Shown in pieces: positions 13,330 through 27,396 of a DNA stretch of 64,000 bases (position 1 is the stretch's first letter; each line of letters begins with the position of its first letter). Source of the stretch: Sipunculus nudus. Lineage: Eukaryota; Annelida; Sipuncula; Golfingiida; Sipunculidae. Position numbers and translations under genes: made by a program. A model generated the notes under the pieces. The model was given only the letters and a program-made list of their open reading frames with translations, was not told the DNA's origin and did not search any database. Location: the NCBI GenBank assembly GCA_026874595.1, contig CM049310.1, positions 69,141,556-69,205,555 on the forward strand. Direction: 5' to 3'.

Positions 13330-13492
13330 AACCATCCGTAGGACTGGCTAAAAGTGGTCTTAATTCACAGGTGGTCTTTTAGATAGTTCATTCATAACCA
13401 ATATGAATGCGTTCGGTTCACGCAAGGTTGGTGTAAATGGACAGGTGGTCTTTTTAAAAAGGTGGTCTTTCAGACGGGTTCTTCTGTATTTT
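13330..13492. mobile_element. Degraded pogo-like fragment
   Basis: The words GTGGTCTTTTAG, GGTGGTCTTTTTAAAAAGGTGGTCTTT and GACGGGTTCTTCTGTAT resemble the inner and terminal parts of pogo-like elements, in which GACCACC words follow the CAGT... terminus. The 39952-40036 element shares GACCACC words. The left terminus is not clear. Confidence 0.4.
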
Positions 13493-13888
13493 GTCCATAT
13501 GTAAATATAACGCACACGCATATACTTTATTGTAACTAAAGATAGATATAAATCATGCCATGCATATAAACAGATCTGTTTTATGTAGTTCACCTTTCAT
13601 AATTCTTCTCCTTGTTTAAGAGTGAGTCAGGCAGGGGAAAGATCGGCCATCACGACATTTTTATGGTAAACAGACACACATGGACTGTGTTTACTCACAC
13701 ACACAATCATATGAACCTAAAAAAGCGGGTTAACTGGAGTTATAAGTCCCCACCCCTCACCACCACTTTTTAGCATTTGGCACTTTTTAGCAATTTTAGA
13801 CTTTGGTTCCATTTTTTTTTCTCCTTGATGAACCAGCATATATAGAAACGTACTAAATGATTTGAATGACCTCTGATTATATAAAACA

Positions 13889-13890
13889 TT

Positions 13891-13953
<63 letters not shown>
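13889..13953. repeat. (AT)n microsatellite
   Basis: AT dinucleotide run with one short interruption near the left end; it generates spurious Tyr-Ile open frames on both strands. Confidence 0.95.
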
Positions 13954-13959
<6 letters not shown>

Positions 13960-16900
13960 CAACTGGGGAAAAGATATTTAACGAAAGGGGCCCAACCCAC
14001 ACCCCTAAATCTTCTCCCACCATTATTGAAGATAAATTGACGCCATGCACTTGCCCCTATATTTGCAATGCGACATTCGGACAGAATAAAATAGAAAAAA
14101 AAAATCAGATGAAATAATCTGTATAAGATAAAAGGTAATATTTTAAGTTATTAATTCCACGACCTCCTCTGACGGGCCATTCCGTCACTCTGACGGGCTA
14201 TTTCCATATGACAACCTCATTATAGCATCAGTTAATTTAAATAATATATGCTCTCGTCCAGTGGAATTGCTTTAAAAGCACATCTGATAGCGGCCAGGGC
14301 TTGATAGCCATTTTATATTCATGGATTAAGCTGTAATCGAACACTGCTGACATCGTGCTATAGGGATTTAAGTGATATAATTCTACGAATATTTGATTAA
14401 CTTCCCCTCTAGAACGTATTACAAAAAGTAGTTATATGCTCTGAACATGGGCTATCATTCTTGTTCAAAGACTTATATAGCTGAAAATCCAACATGCCTG
14501 GATTGTCTGACACCTGAACATACGTTATACAAAGTATTATATTTCGCTTAATTAAACTTTATTAAGGGGAGGCTTACAGGGGGTTGTTCAGTTTATTCCG
14601 TATCGAGATTTGAATGTATTTGCATTTTGACCTTGACTTAATGTTCGGGTAAGGACAATAGGTCTGCGCTAATTTAAATATTTAGTGTTAGTATGAGGAA
14701 AGTGGATAATTATATTTGACAATATATATGTATATTTATATATTTGTACTCTGCATACCAGCACATTGCAAGCAAATGTCGGGCTTTTTTTGTTTACGCT
14801 CTTTACGCAGCGCTTTAACTATAGGCCTACTGCCTATAGTTGCTTCTTTAGAAGCGTAAGTTTTCCGCTGCCTCTGGAGCGTATTATTTGTTGTTCAGAT
14901 TGAGAGCTTATCCTACCTATATGTAATTGTAGCTTTATGGTTATTGCCTCAGCAAGGATAATGATGATATTGATAATACTACTACTACTAATAATTATTA
15001 TTATTATCATTATTATTATATTTATGATTATTTAAATTCGTTATAAAATCCATTATAAAATGCTCTTAGGCGTTTATATAATACTGAGAAAGTTTAAAAT
15101 ACCTATAAACCAGAACTAGAAGCCCTAAGCCCTAGAGAAAAAAATACCTGTCAGACCCTTGTCCCTTATACCTGACCCCGGCAGTGTAGGAGCCATGATT
15201 TTGTAGCAACCAGGCTTAACCAGAGAAATTGTGCTCCACAGAGGAGTGCTGGACTAATTGGAGCTATTATTATGGACGAACAGGAAAGAACTCAATCGCG
15301 GCAATTTTCTCCTCCCAGACAACATTACCGCCAGAAATGCACTATTACGTTGTCACTTCATTATGTCAACCCATGTTGTTTTAAGTCCCGTCGTCTGTAT
15401 AGTCGTCTGTAGGATTTCTTGTCAAAGCGATAACTTTTGAAGCGCTGCATATTTTTCCCCCATAAAATTTAAACACAAATTGTTTCTATGAAAATCTCGG
15501 AAAACTTCGAAAATTGTTGACCTTGCCCTTTACCTTTAAGGTCATATCAGCCGCAATCTAGCTCATCGTCATTAAGATTTCTCATGAAAGCGATAACTTT
15601 TGAGGAGCTACATATTTTCTCTCTCATATTTTATACACAAATTGATTAAACCAATAAGTCACGCCATGAGCTCATAACACAGTTGAAAATATTGAAATCC
15701 CTCATTTAATTTCTCTTGTAACACCTAGATAAACCAACCATCTCACTCAATACATTATTAAAATGAAAGTACCTTATATTTGGGTTCATTTTTAAGTATA
15801 AAAAATTTGCCCCATACGACCTTGAAATTTGATCTTGGAGTTGAAAATATTAAAATTTACCAATTATTTCAGTCATACCTCAATAATACTCAGGTTTTCG
15901 GAGTAAAACCAAAATGATGTACTTTCTCTTGTCACGTCTTTGTTAATTAACTTTGTTAATTACATGTACATAAAACAAAAATCAACGGTAAATAAGGATA
16001 CCGTGCTGGAAAGCTGTTACAGTTTCCTTATGATTTTGTTTAAGCTTGACCTTTCGACCTTGAATGTAACAATAAAACGCAAAAATAAAATAGTTAACAG
16101 GCAACATCAAACCATTTAGAAGCGTACAAAAACACGTTTGTGCCATATTACATGTGACTGGAAGCACAAAATAAATGAAGCTGAAATGCGTCCTTAACTT
16201 ATATTAAAGGAGCAATTGGCATCTTCACAATATCCTTTTTATTCATCATATATTCCATGATTATAAATCAGCATATCTCAATAAAGCCTTATTTTTATGT
16301 TTAAATTTGCAGGTCATTTGCAAATATAGGTAAAAATAAAATTTGACCACATTTGACCTTTTGATATTGAAACCTTGGATGATGGTCATTCTTTCTAGAG
16401 CGGTTGCCAGCCATGAACAAAAATTGCCATCGAAAGTCTTAAATAAGCACATTTCAAGGGGTTTGCAGGTCGACTTATAGTGACTTGTCAAGGATTTGTT
16501 GATATACCTGCCATATTCCCAAAGTAAACTGTAGTAGTAACGTAACCCCCCCCCCCCCCCCGTCCCCAAAAGGAAACAATATATGGAGTCATGGTTGACT
16601 TGTATATGAATCATTAGGCCAATGTCAAACGTCTGGCTTAATGATTAAAATTAATTAGCGCCAACTTTGCTAATTAGAAACGATCGTTCCTGTATAACAA
16701 ATAGGACATAAAGTAATGCTTTCCGGTTCCGGCAACTTCACTCGTGTATATAAAAAATATCTTGCGGGCATAATATTTCTTGCGAACATACCTGACTTAT
16801 AAAGAGAAAGGAAGTTGCAGTGCAACACATGCGGTGCCGAGAAGACTATGGTCAAGCGATCACCGTCGATATATCACGGATATGTACAGGTTCCTTGCCA

Positions 16901-18380
16901 CCTGGGCTGCAGTTCATAGCGAGAAACGTATTTTAACGACGATTAAGGAACCTGCTCAACGGACTCAACACAGGATAAATGTTCACATTAAACCTCACTG
17001 AATCAGTAAACCAGTGGAAAACAGCGAGGTGGCCAGATTTTTATGAATTCCAGGCGGTCCAGTGAACAGAAATATGGCAAATAGGAGAGAAGCGTTATCT
17101 CCAATCATATTCGTTGGCTCATGGGCCTTGTTTGCTGTACCGACAACTTCCAACCCCAATTATGACAAACAGGACAAAATGGAAAATGTAATATCATCCT
17201 TTCCTTCACGTTTACCACATATTATAAAATATTTATTTTATTTTACGAAAATAATTTCTGGTCAATTTTCATCTCCATTCATTTATGATTTAAATTTGAT
17301 TTAGACATTCAAAAATATGCCTGGTTCAAAATCATGTACATTTGAAATTTTTTCACAAAATATATAATTCAACACATGGTTGTAACATATGAAGGCTGAA
17401 ATTTGTCTTTTAACTGCCCTTCATCCAGCTAATGCGGCATGAACATGTTTCCTGAGTGACGTTGTTAGTTTGTCTTTCTTAAGAGGATGATATATGTCCA
17501 CGTATTTACTTTCAGTTGACCAGGGATAAATACACCTTGGATGTTAATTATAAGTTCAGTTACTGATTAAGGATACCTGTGTAGCATCACTTGACCGGAT
17601 ACTTGTTATATAAACTTTATGGTTCAGGTGTAAATAGGAATATTTTCCATTTGACATGTGATACGTGTGATATGATCATGCCGTAAAAACAGGAAATTAC
17701 ACCACATCAGTCACGTTCTACCCAGATTCGTAATGACACATGATATGCTGTGTTTGACCCAGAAAATAAATTTTCCTTTGTTTCTGAGGCTGGTTCAGTC
17801 AATCGAGATTAATACAGCAGTAATCTATTCGCGTGTAATTTAAGTCTCTTTCAGAGAACTATATTTCAGCATGGGCGAATAAACATGTTGTTATTGTTCA
17901 TATCCTGCTTTAACAACGTACAGTATGGCGTCTTGCACACACACAAAGTCCGCTACATAGACCGCATAATCAAACATTATTAGAGTAGAGGAACCCTTTA
18001 AATAATCTACAACATAAATATGACTATAATAACAAAATATAATCCGTTATATATATTCCATTACCTGACATTGGAAAGAGCTCCTGTTTCTGTTATTACT
18101 AATACATCACAAGCAATCGATTGTGTTGCACTTTTTAAAAGAACTTTCTTTCAAAATGAAGAATTATATCGAATTATAAACGCAGTATTCCAAAAAGAAT
18201 ACGTCTCTGACACCAATATACAACAATCGTTTTTAGCGGAGCAAAAAGCAAACCTCTGGTAGCACTCTAGCTAAATAAAAAATCAGACACATGTAAAAGC
18301 TTCTACGATAAATGTGTACCACATAAGAACCCCGGACTGGAAATTTACATTTTATTGCAAATTATGAAAAAAAAATATCG
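13954..18380. other. Gene-free stretch with minor repeats
   Basis: No supported gene. An ACT/ATT triplet-rich tract lies at 14980-15030. A direct duplication of about 170-bp period spans 15410-15680 (AAGCGATAACTTTTGA followed by GCATATTTT or CATATTTTCTC), probably a dispersed repeat. A 16-nt poly-C run is at 16546-16561. Confidence 0.45.
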
Positions 18381-18406
18381 TAAAAAGAAGCGGAATTCTT
18401 ACTTAC

Positions 18407-18720
18407 GTTTTCCAAAGCACTCACGACCAAAAGGGCTTCCAACGTAGAACATATATTTTTTTATCCTGAGAGGAGCGCCGTTGCTGGTCCTTGAGACAGC
18501 GGCCGAAAAGTTGTGCCCTAACGTTGATCACCGCACGCGAAGTCACTGGGAGAGAGAGACACGCAGATGCCGACCACGGCGGTCGATTGATACCATTAAA
18601 CATTGAAGGCGCGCACCTAATATCAATTTGCGTACAGAAGCGGCCGCTGATTGGCTGTTAGGCGTGATGTCGTGTTCAGTTGGTGAAGTTATTACCGGAA
18701 AGCAACGGCCGATAGGGACC
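18407..18720 (-). promoter_or_regulatory. CpG-rich promoter-like island with candidate first exon
   Basis: This block is clearly richer in CpG than its surroundings and has a CCAAT box (ATTGGCTG at 18650-18657, antisense). On the minus strand it ends in a near-consensus donor, AAAAC|GTAAGTAAG (exon end 18407). An ATG at 18452 keeps 15 codons open to that donor (MFYVGSPFGRECFGK); an earlier ATG at 18603 opens a different frame that stops before the donor. I infer a promoter plus 5' exon of a minus-strand gene whose later exons I cannot find. The protein start is not recognised. Confidence 0.35.
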
Positions 18721-18811
18721 TCAGGTATTTTTTCTCTGAACCTGACCTTCCTTCAAATTCGTCCTGTAGCATACACGTTTGTCAATACTGATCGTGACTC
18801 CAGCCAAAATT

Positions 18812-19058
18812 GCCAATATTCCCAGGTTCATTCGTGTATATGTGACTGTACATTTGTGAATATTCCTTGATGATATCCCTGAATCCGGATCATGTGCCCG
18901 ATCCACATTTAACTCTAATCGAATTTTCATTGGGCCATTCCTGAAATGCCTTAAAAAAGTCATCACATTCCATTCATGAATACATGGTTTATGTTGTTAA
19001 CACACACACACAAACACACACATGAACCAGTGTTAACCCATACCCTCTTGGCGGAGGC
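18812..19058 (+). mobile_element. CCTCCGCC-ended short repeat (family member 3, 5'-truncated)
   Basis: The segment starts inside the family consensus (CCAATATTCCCAGG) and runs through TGTGAATATTCCTTGATGAT and an (AC)n-rich part to the terminal TTGGCGGAGGC, followed by AATAA. The left terminal repeat is missing. Confidence 0.7.
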
Positions 19059-20591
19059 AATAAATGATAAATTAATTTGAAACTGTACCACATCTTACCG
19101 CCGACGGCATGAAATGGATATACCAGGGAACTGCAATGACGTCATAATACGACAAACAGAACAGGAAACCATTACTCAGGAAAAACACGGATATTTATAC
19201 ACAAAAAAGTAAATCTTGCTGTGTAGTGATAAGCATTTTAAATTCGGTAAGATTGTACAAATTACACATTTCCTCTTTCTGTCTATGGTGCAAGTTTCTG
19301 GACACTGTCACTTATTTTTCACAAATAACAGGCGGGCATGTGATGTTGAAACGGTATCTGATGCTGTATACTCTTCCTAAAAATCTGATTTTTAACAACC
19401 AATTGGATGTGCAAGTTTTTTATTTTTCCCAATTTTTAAAATTAATATAATAGTCGACCTTTCTATATTGTGCATGACTATTTAATATTATCTAACTTAT
19501 GACATACCCATGCCCACGTGACTTAAACCCATCACATTTGTCGACAGCAGGTATCTCCGCCAATCACCGGGAAATAAAGCTAGCACGTCATGCATGCGGT
19601 TATTTTTATCAAGGAGACACTACAGACTCACCTGTAGAACGCTTCTTCAGTGTTAATACGAGACAGTTAAATGATACTTATAGTCTCCCTTCCTTTTGTA
19701 AGAGAATATATGATTTACATCTGTCAGCAAAAACTTTCACCTGGGTCATTTCAGTGTCTAACGACACTTCGAAAAATGACAGTTAAGTTGATATTTAACG
19801 CGTGCACTCCCACACAAAAACCACCAGAACTATTCTTACTTGGTAAAGTATTATTTTTTATGGAAACGAGATACTGAGGAAGGCCCTACTTCGTTACGAT
19901 ACATCAACTTGACAATTATCATATTTCTTTTTTTCCCGACAGGTCAGTTCCCATCTCCATAATTACAAAATCTTTTGACACTAAATTATAATGGGTATAT
20001 TGGAAGAACTTTGAAAGTAGCCTCTTTCATTTACGTTTCTGTAAATAAATCTGCCAAGAATTTAAGCAGGATTAAGAAGAGTTTCAACGAATTTGTTCAG
20101 TTAAACATATACTCACAACGTGCATGTACTTTGAATATACACATGTTAATGAAGTTCAAAAGGAATCAAATAATAATTGTCAAGAAACTAGTAAAATAAA
20201 ATCACAAACGTCAAGACGGATGAAAAATAAAAAGTAAAATATACATGGGTCCAGACCCTCTCCGTTTAATAATGTACACTGCAATGATGTAATTTCCGGG
20301 GTTTTTTTTCAGAATAACGAACGGCCTTTGTTAGTTCTTGTGTCCAAATCGAAATTTAATTTTTAGAGTATATATATATATGCCAGGGTACTTGTGTCTT
20401 TTTCGCGGATTTTGACCAGAATGTACGCTGGTAGTGTTAATGTTTCCGGACGTGTTGTGTCTATTGTCGTCTGATCCGATGATCAGAGATGAGAGCTTAT
20501 TTGCCACGAGCTATATGGACAAACTCAGGTGTCGTCGGACAACAAAGCCGACATTTCGGTCGCCGGCGGCAAGAGAAAAGAGAAAGCTTAC
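19059..20591. other. Gene-free stretch
   Basis: No supported gene or repeat. A single palindromic TGACGTCA occurs at 19137. Short open frames at 19226-19877 on the plus strand have no recognisable domain. Confidence 0.4.
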
Positions 20592-20662
20592 CTGAGAGAA
20601 GCGTCCTGAGTGAAGACTGTGTCCGTTAAGTGCTGATGAGAGTCAACGTCATGGCATCTTCC
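20592..20662 (-). other. Candidate internal exon, unassigned
   Basis: On the minus strand a 71-bp segment is bounded by TTTGTTTAATAG| and CTCTCAG|GTAAGC, both good splice matches. One frame is open throughout (it begins GRCHDVDSHQHL). The sequence is less AT-rich than its surroundings. There is no homology I recognise and no partner exon identified, so this may be a non-coding exon or a chance pair of sites. Confidence 0.2.
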
Positions 20663-20762
20663 CTATTAAACAAAGAGTGAAGGAGATGCCCCAGGGGGAC
20701 GTGTCACCTAACTGATACCTCCGTCTCGTTTGCAAACATTTTCTTAAAGCAAGGAGCAGGCA

Positions 20763-23700
20763 TGTTTAAAGCTTAATAATAATCAAAGAGTTTATACGTG
20801 GGTGCTTAAAAGGTCAAATTCAATAGAATGTAAAATGTTCTTTCAAGGTTTTTTTGTGATCTCTGTTGAACATAGGATTAAGACAATTTTCCTTTACACA
20901 TAAAACCACGCTGCAGGGAAAAAAGGGAACCCTGAAACGGATTTCTTCAAAACCTGGATTGATCAGTGAACCCCGGGTGACCCTAATTTCTTGTAATTTC
21001 CTAACCATTCATTACTCCTGTTGACACATTTCCGTGTCCATGATCGATTCGAGAAAATAAACACTGCAGGTTGTTAGGATATCTGCTGTCAAGAAAAAGG
21101 TAAAACATCGATATAACACATCTCTTTACATCTATTCTCTACACCAAACCAATATAGAGCAAAATATACAACGCCTAATTAAAGGCCGGGTTACTAAAAC
21201 AATATACATGCATCTATGCATATTTAACTATTTTTGAATGTGTTTGCATTTAAGAAAAAAAGAAAAATTAACAGTTGTAATGGAAAACGTGTGTCAGTAT
21301 ACGCCAGAAAGTTCATCTGCTAGATCTCTTGTGCTTTTATTTGAATGTTTAATTACATGTGGTTTACCAGGAGAGGGCAAAGGTCACAGATTTCATTCAC
21401 ATGTTGCTGGTTCTAACAGAATTTAAACCTTGCAATAAATGGTGAAGAAATTTAAATTTAAAAATGCATTTAGAGCTTAAGATGTATTTGCCATAATCAA
21501 TAAAATTTATTCTGTAAAACTGAATTTATGAAAAATAGAATCTTGCCTAGGAATATCTAATGAGAGAAAAACAGCCCGTCGCAAGCAGTGTTCAAATGAA
21601 CTGAGTTAGAATGAATGAAACCTTTGAGGATGGTGCTTGTTAGCAGATTAATCGTCACCATTAGAGACATTTAAAATACTTTTTTCCTTAATCTCAGCTG
21701 ACGTCTGGCGTGATCAGCTACAATACATATAAAACATACGTCCGTTAAACATCTAAAATGATATTTTTCTGTAGAAATGGCTCTACTTAACGGGTCATCC
21801 AGTGACTTTACGTGATAGAACAAGCATGTTCGACTGCTCCATTAACGGGACAAACATCACTTTATTTCCATTAACTGGGCGGTCCTTACTGAGTGGCGAC
21901 CATTTCCATGTTTATCAGCTGACAGCTATGATACATTATTCATGTTTTGGTATTTATGATTCCAGATTGCCCCCTTGATGACAGAACTCGGTTTATATCT
22001 TTAATTAGTGACCGGTCGTAGACCCCATTTATTTTCGTTTGAAAGATCTGATTTTTTAATGAGGTTGACGGATTAAAAGTCAGTCCATCTAGCACAAACT
22101 GCACAAAAAAAGCAAGCGATTATTAGGCCTAATTGAAAGGGGGTATTTTCAGATGTAAGGAAACAAGAAGAAATGCCAGGCTTGTTTGGAATTGAACTCC
22201 GCCGAGTTACACACTTGCTCGACCGAGGAAACCATTCACGTCACGTTTGGAGGAAACATAAAAAGTGCTGAGAATATGAAAGCGATAGATCTTTAAAAAA
22301 CACTGAGAATACAAAACATGCAGCTCCGTATCATCTGTTCTATAAAAGCTTTCTGGCCCTAACAGTGAAATAACTCGATGATAAATGCCGAGCTAATGGT
22401 GGTCTAGGGCATATCTGAAAGGATATAGGCCCCTGGATGTCAGCGACACCACTAGACTGATACAATACATGGGGCCCTGTGTAGAGGTTAAAATCCCCAG
22501 GGTCCCCGGACGCACGGACGCCGGAAGTCCTACTGTCTTTAGTAAATATAGTCAGTATTTGACAGAGACTATAGACGCCAGCGACCGAGAGAAAACCCTG
22601 CTTCCCTTGGTATACAGACGTAGGATATTCAGTGTAAAATAAATACCAATGGTTAGTTAAATGAGAGGCAGTATTGCAATGATGAATAAAATGGCGACGC
22701 TAAAAAGTAACACGAGTATTGGGAATGAACCAATCAAGTGTCATATTTAATGGCTGCAGTTAGATATTGTTGCATAATATGCTCTAATGGAGTTTCCTTT
22801 TTAGCAAACTATTTATTAATGTTCCATTCGAAATAAAGACAATCCACATGGGTCGTGCTTATACAAAATATGATTATCTAATACAAGTTCTGATAGATAT
22901 TAAAATGAATTTAAGGAAAATACGCTATAACCATATACTTCTTCCGGGGTTTGGCAAGATTAATGTCTCATTTCCGCGCGGAGTCGGCCCTTACCAAACA
23001 TTAAATGAAAGAACAGAATTTTAAAAAGTATTTTTTACATTTGACAAAGGACCCCCCGCCCCAGGTTTTATGGTACTTTAAAAGTTTATCCGTGGTGAAA
23101 GGCCAAGAATTACACAACGATGGACCAAATATGATTTACCATAAAAACCAAATGAATCTATAGCTAAGTCAGTATTAATATATTCTTATTCTCCGAATAC
23201 CTGTCACCTGATTAATATGGAAGTTAAAATACGTGCAGTTTGAATATTTCCGTTCCTTTCAATAGTATGACATATTTGTGTTATCACAGTTGTGCACTTG
23301 TGTTTTTTCCCAAGCTAAACGTCAGTCTTTACCAGTTACACCCACGAAATGTAGTCACATGATCGATGACCCAAGGTTTGGTCAATAAACTAACTACAGA
23401 GCGTCCATCTAGTCACAACATTCAATATCAAAGAAATGGTGGTTCGGTGCATTGTCTCATGTGACGATAAGGTACTTTTCAGTGGATGACAAAACGTTTT
23501 TTCACCATATTTTTTTAATATACTAGTCTATTCACGCTTATAATTGGATGGTAACCATAGATGAAATCCGATATAAATTTTAAAACCAAAGGTCTTATTT
23601 TTTTCTTAGCTTATCAAATCAGACAAAAAAAAAAAAGAATAGTGACCATGTTTTGACTAGAACCTTTCATGCGGTCTGTGCTTTGTGCAATGGAATTAAA

Positions 23701-26253
23701 ATGTGACCACCTGTTGCCGTGCATGGAAATAAAGGGAACACAAATCTTACTTATTTTTAAAAAATAAAATAACCACTAATAGTGCTACGTATACATGGTG
23801 GGAAGTCGAAACAAGATGTACACCTGAACAGAGTAAAAGACCCTAGGTTAACAATACATTCATATTTGCACGTCGCAGCAGTGGTCTGTTTCTTTAACAT
23901 TAATGTTATGCGTTGATGAAATCCATTTTGATTTAATTGATGGTCCGGAAATCAAAGATGTCAGCTGACATGAAATACTGCCTCCGGTGTCGCAGCTGTA
24001 TTGAAGTGTATTACGCTTATATTCAGTTGCCATCAACTTATCTGAACAATGAATTATTAAGAACCACATTCTATTAACAACACTGCGCAGAATCGGTCTC
24101 ATAAGAGAACAATCTACAGCCCACAATGAACCGGGCTTCATCATACACAGATGGCGTAGGTATACATGAAGTGAAAAGGGTAATGTAGTCTGTAAAATGA
24201 AGTCTGTTGAATAAGAACTATTTCAAGGAAAATTATAAAAATTACATAAATTAACTATATTGTGTTAACGGGCAAGGACTTCCTGGAATAAGTAAAATTT
24301 TGTTAGCTTTTACAAAATGCATAAGAAGCACTACAGGGCTTTCTCGCGCATTTGTTCAGATGTAATCTTTTAACACTTCAATAGCTTGTTCTGCGCCTCT
24401 GGAAATCCCCAGCGCAGCAGGTGTTCTTTTTATGTGAGTGAATTAAAAATTAAAAAATAATTATTTGCGAAATCGCAAAATCTAAACAAAAAACAAGGAA
24501 AAAATTTGCCATAAATTTATATATGCGAATATGCAGGAAGAATGGAAGCCAAAATATTCATGTAATTTATTTATCATGCGATTCTGAAGCCGCCTAATTA
24601 GTTGGTGGCAAAGCATGGAAGCTCAAAAAGTAACTTAATGAAGATTTGTATGTGGCCATAAATTATTTTTTTTTAATTCACGGTAATCAAAGAACTGAGG
24701 AAGGAAAACTGCTCTTGGGAACAAGTCTCCATCGTAATTCACAGGACTAACGATGTGGATGTAATAATAGACACACAGCTATAAATCATTCAACAGCAAA
24801 TAACCTAGACACGACGTTTACGGACTACAGGCCATCAAGTCACATAACTTCTAACGTTCAATTATCTAAACGTTTGAAGGATAGGATTATAAACTGACAG
24901 AGTAACATTATTCAAATATAATTACGATGATTGCTATTTGGTATTGTTCACTTGGGATAAAGGAAGGATATTTATTAATTGAAATGTGTTCAAGGGAGGA
25001 AGCAAAATTTTCCAAAACATGCATACGAGACCTAATAGAGTCTAAGGCTATGTCAACAGTACGGGTGGCTTCCAAAGTCAGGACATGTTTCATAAGTACG
25101 TCTGTTCATTATGGATATTAACACACAGTAACCATTGAACAATTATGTTGCTGTTTAATCGGTCCGGTACATACTAATCTTACCACACGTTTTGTATTGA
25201 TGTTGCTGGAGTGGTAATAAAGATAAAAGTAAAGCTTCTTGTTTCAATCTAACAGTTAACAAATGACTTGAATCATGTCTCATGTGCCAATATCTGGCGA
25301 TATTAACTTGATATTTACCTTTATACACTGGGATGTAGCATGAAAATCCCTGTGATTGATGCGTTACCTGACCGGAGGTCGGAGATGCAACGGTTTAAGA
25401 TCTGTGGCGTCAGACAATTATTGCCAGCGAAATTATTAAAAACAAAACTGAAAAGTTTGGTTAAATTTTGCAAAGTAACATTATGAACCTGTCTAAACTG
25501 GGTCAATGACCTTAACTGTGAGAGGGAACTTGAACTTCAGTCGGTCCATTTTTAACTGAAAAAAATAATCATACAAGGCATTAAATTTCTCAAGAATGGG
25601 TCGATGGATTATCCTAAAATTTGTAATGACAATCATCTTGTTTTTACACCTGGTGATGCTATCTTCGATCCTGTTTTATCACATTTAGGTATAAATTTTA
25701 CATTTTGAACATTTTTTGGTAAGGGCTATATTATACTACCCAAAGATATTACAGTCAACTGAACGTTGCATTCAGCTGTAGAGAGGTTGCGCAATGTTAT
25801 GTGTAATTGTTAAACTATAAGTATAAAAAGGTAGAACTCATATGTACAGAGTTTACACTAAGATGTACATATATGCTGCACTCAGTGTTATTTAGCATGT
25901 TTAGATTCAACTGAATCTCTTGGAAGACCCGGGACTATACCTGTCTCAACCGTTAACATTGGACATTACAATTGGACACAGTCCAAAAAAGGCCTGTTTA
26001 CTTTACACATACGCATGATTACTTATGTCATAAAGTTCCAAAAGTATCACAAATCATTCAAGTGCATGAACATGTATTTTACTATTCTTATCCAAATTAA
26101 ACGGAACAATGAATCCTTAATTCCTTTCAGATTACTACCCCCCACCCAGTAAATTGAATCGATTTCAGATTACTCCCTCAAAACAGTTAGTATACTTTTG
26201 TTTTTTTTACTTAAAATGTTTATACCTTCTTTCTTCATGATTTCTCACATTAG
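20763..26253. other. Gene-free intergenic DNA
   Basis: About 5.5 kb with no coding exon, RNA gene or clear repeat array that I can support. A short segment around 25585-25625 (GTCGATGGATTATCCTAAAATTTG) resembles 11480-11510 and is likely an old dispersed repeat. Confidence 0.4.
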
Positions 26254-27396
26254 GTTGTATCTTTGTAGAGCTTGTGTTAACATGTAACGGCCATGCGCTG
26301 TATCTTTGTAGAGCTTGTGTTAACATGTAACGTGTCATGCGCTGTATCTTTGTAGAGCTTGTGTTAACATGTAACGTGCCATGCGCTGTATCTTTGTAGA
26401 GCTTGTTGTTAACATGTAACGTGCCACGCGCTGTATCTTTGTAGAGCTTGTGTTAACATGTAACGTGCCATGCGCTGTATCTTTGTAGAGCTTGTGTTAA
26501 CATGTAACGTGCCATGCGCTGTATCTTTGTAGAGCTTGTGTTAACATGTCATATGCCATCCGCTGTATCTTTGTAGAGCATGTGTTAACATGTAACGTGC
26601 CATGCGCTGTATCTTTGTAGAGCTTGTGTTAACATGTAATATGCCATCCGCTGTATCTTTGTAGAGCATGTGTTAACATGTAACGTGCCATGCGCTGTAT
26701 CTTTGTAGAGCTTGTGTTAACATGTAATATGCCATCCGCTGTATCTTTGTAGAGCATGTGTTAACATGTAACGTGCCATGCGCTGTATCTTTGTAGAGCT
26801 TGTGTTAACATGTAACGTGCCATGCGCTGTATCTTTGTAGAGCATGTGTTAACATGTAACGTGCCATGCGCTGTATCTTTGTAGAGCTTGTGTTAACAGG
26901 TAACGTGCCATGCGCTGTATCTTTGTAGAGCTTGTGTTAACATGTAACGTGCCATGCGCTGTATCTTTGTGGAGCTTGTGTTAACATGTAACGTGCCATG
27001 CGCTGTATCTTTGTAGAGCTTGTGTTAACATGTAACGTGCCATGCGCTGTATCTTTGTAGAGCTTGTGTTAACATGTAACGTGCCATGCGCTGTATCTTT
27101 GTAGAGCTTGTGTTAACATGTAACGTGCCATGCGCTGTATCTTTGTAGAGCTTGTGTTAACATGTAACGTGCAATGCGCTGTATCTTTGTAGAGCTTGTG
27201 TTAACAGGTAACGTGCCATGCGCTGTATCTTTGTAGAGCTTGTGTTAACATGTAACGTGCCATGCGCTGTATCTTTGTAGAGCTTGTGTTAACATGTAAC
27301 GTGCCATGCGCTGTATCTTTGTAGAGCTTGTGTTAACATGTAACGTGCCATGCGCTGTATCTTTGTAGAGCTTGTGTTCACATGTAATGTGCCATG
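26254..27396. repeat. 44-bp minisatellite, 26 units
   Basis: The unit is GCTGTATCTTTGTAGAGCTT followed by GTGTTAACATGTAACGTGCC and ATGC, repeating at 44-bp steps (26297, 26341, 26385 and so on). Units are nearly identical in the right half. The left half alternates a variant pair (ATATGCCATCC with GAGCATG), giving an 88-bp higher-order period around 26560-26760. Overlapping open frames are by-products, since 44 is not a multiple of 3. Confidence 0.95.

Noticed and set aside
20631-20650. CTGATGAG as a possible hammerhead ribozyme core
   Set aside because: The required GAAA segment and flanking stems are missing. The CTGATGA words near 52390 and 10696 (minus) fail in the same way.
8650-27396. 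CRISPR-like regularity of the 49-bp and 44-bp arrays
   Set aside because: There are no unique spacers; whole units repeat in tandem, and the genome is eukaryotic.
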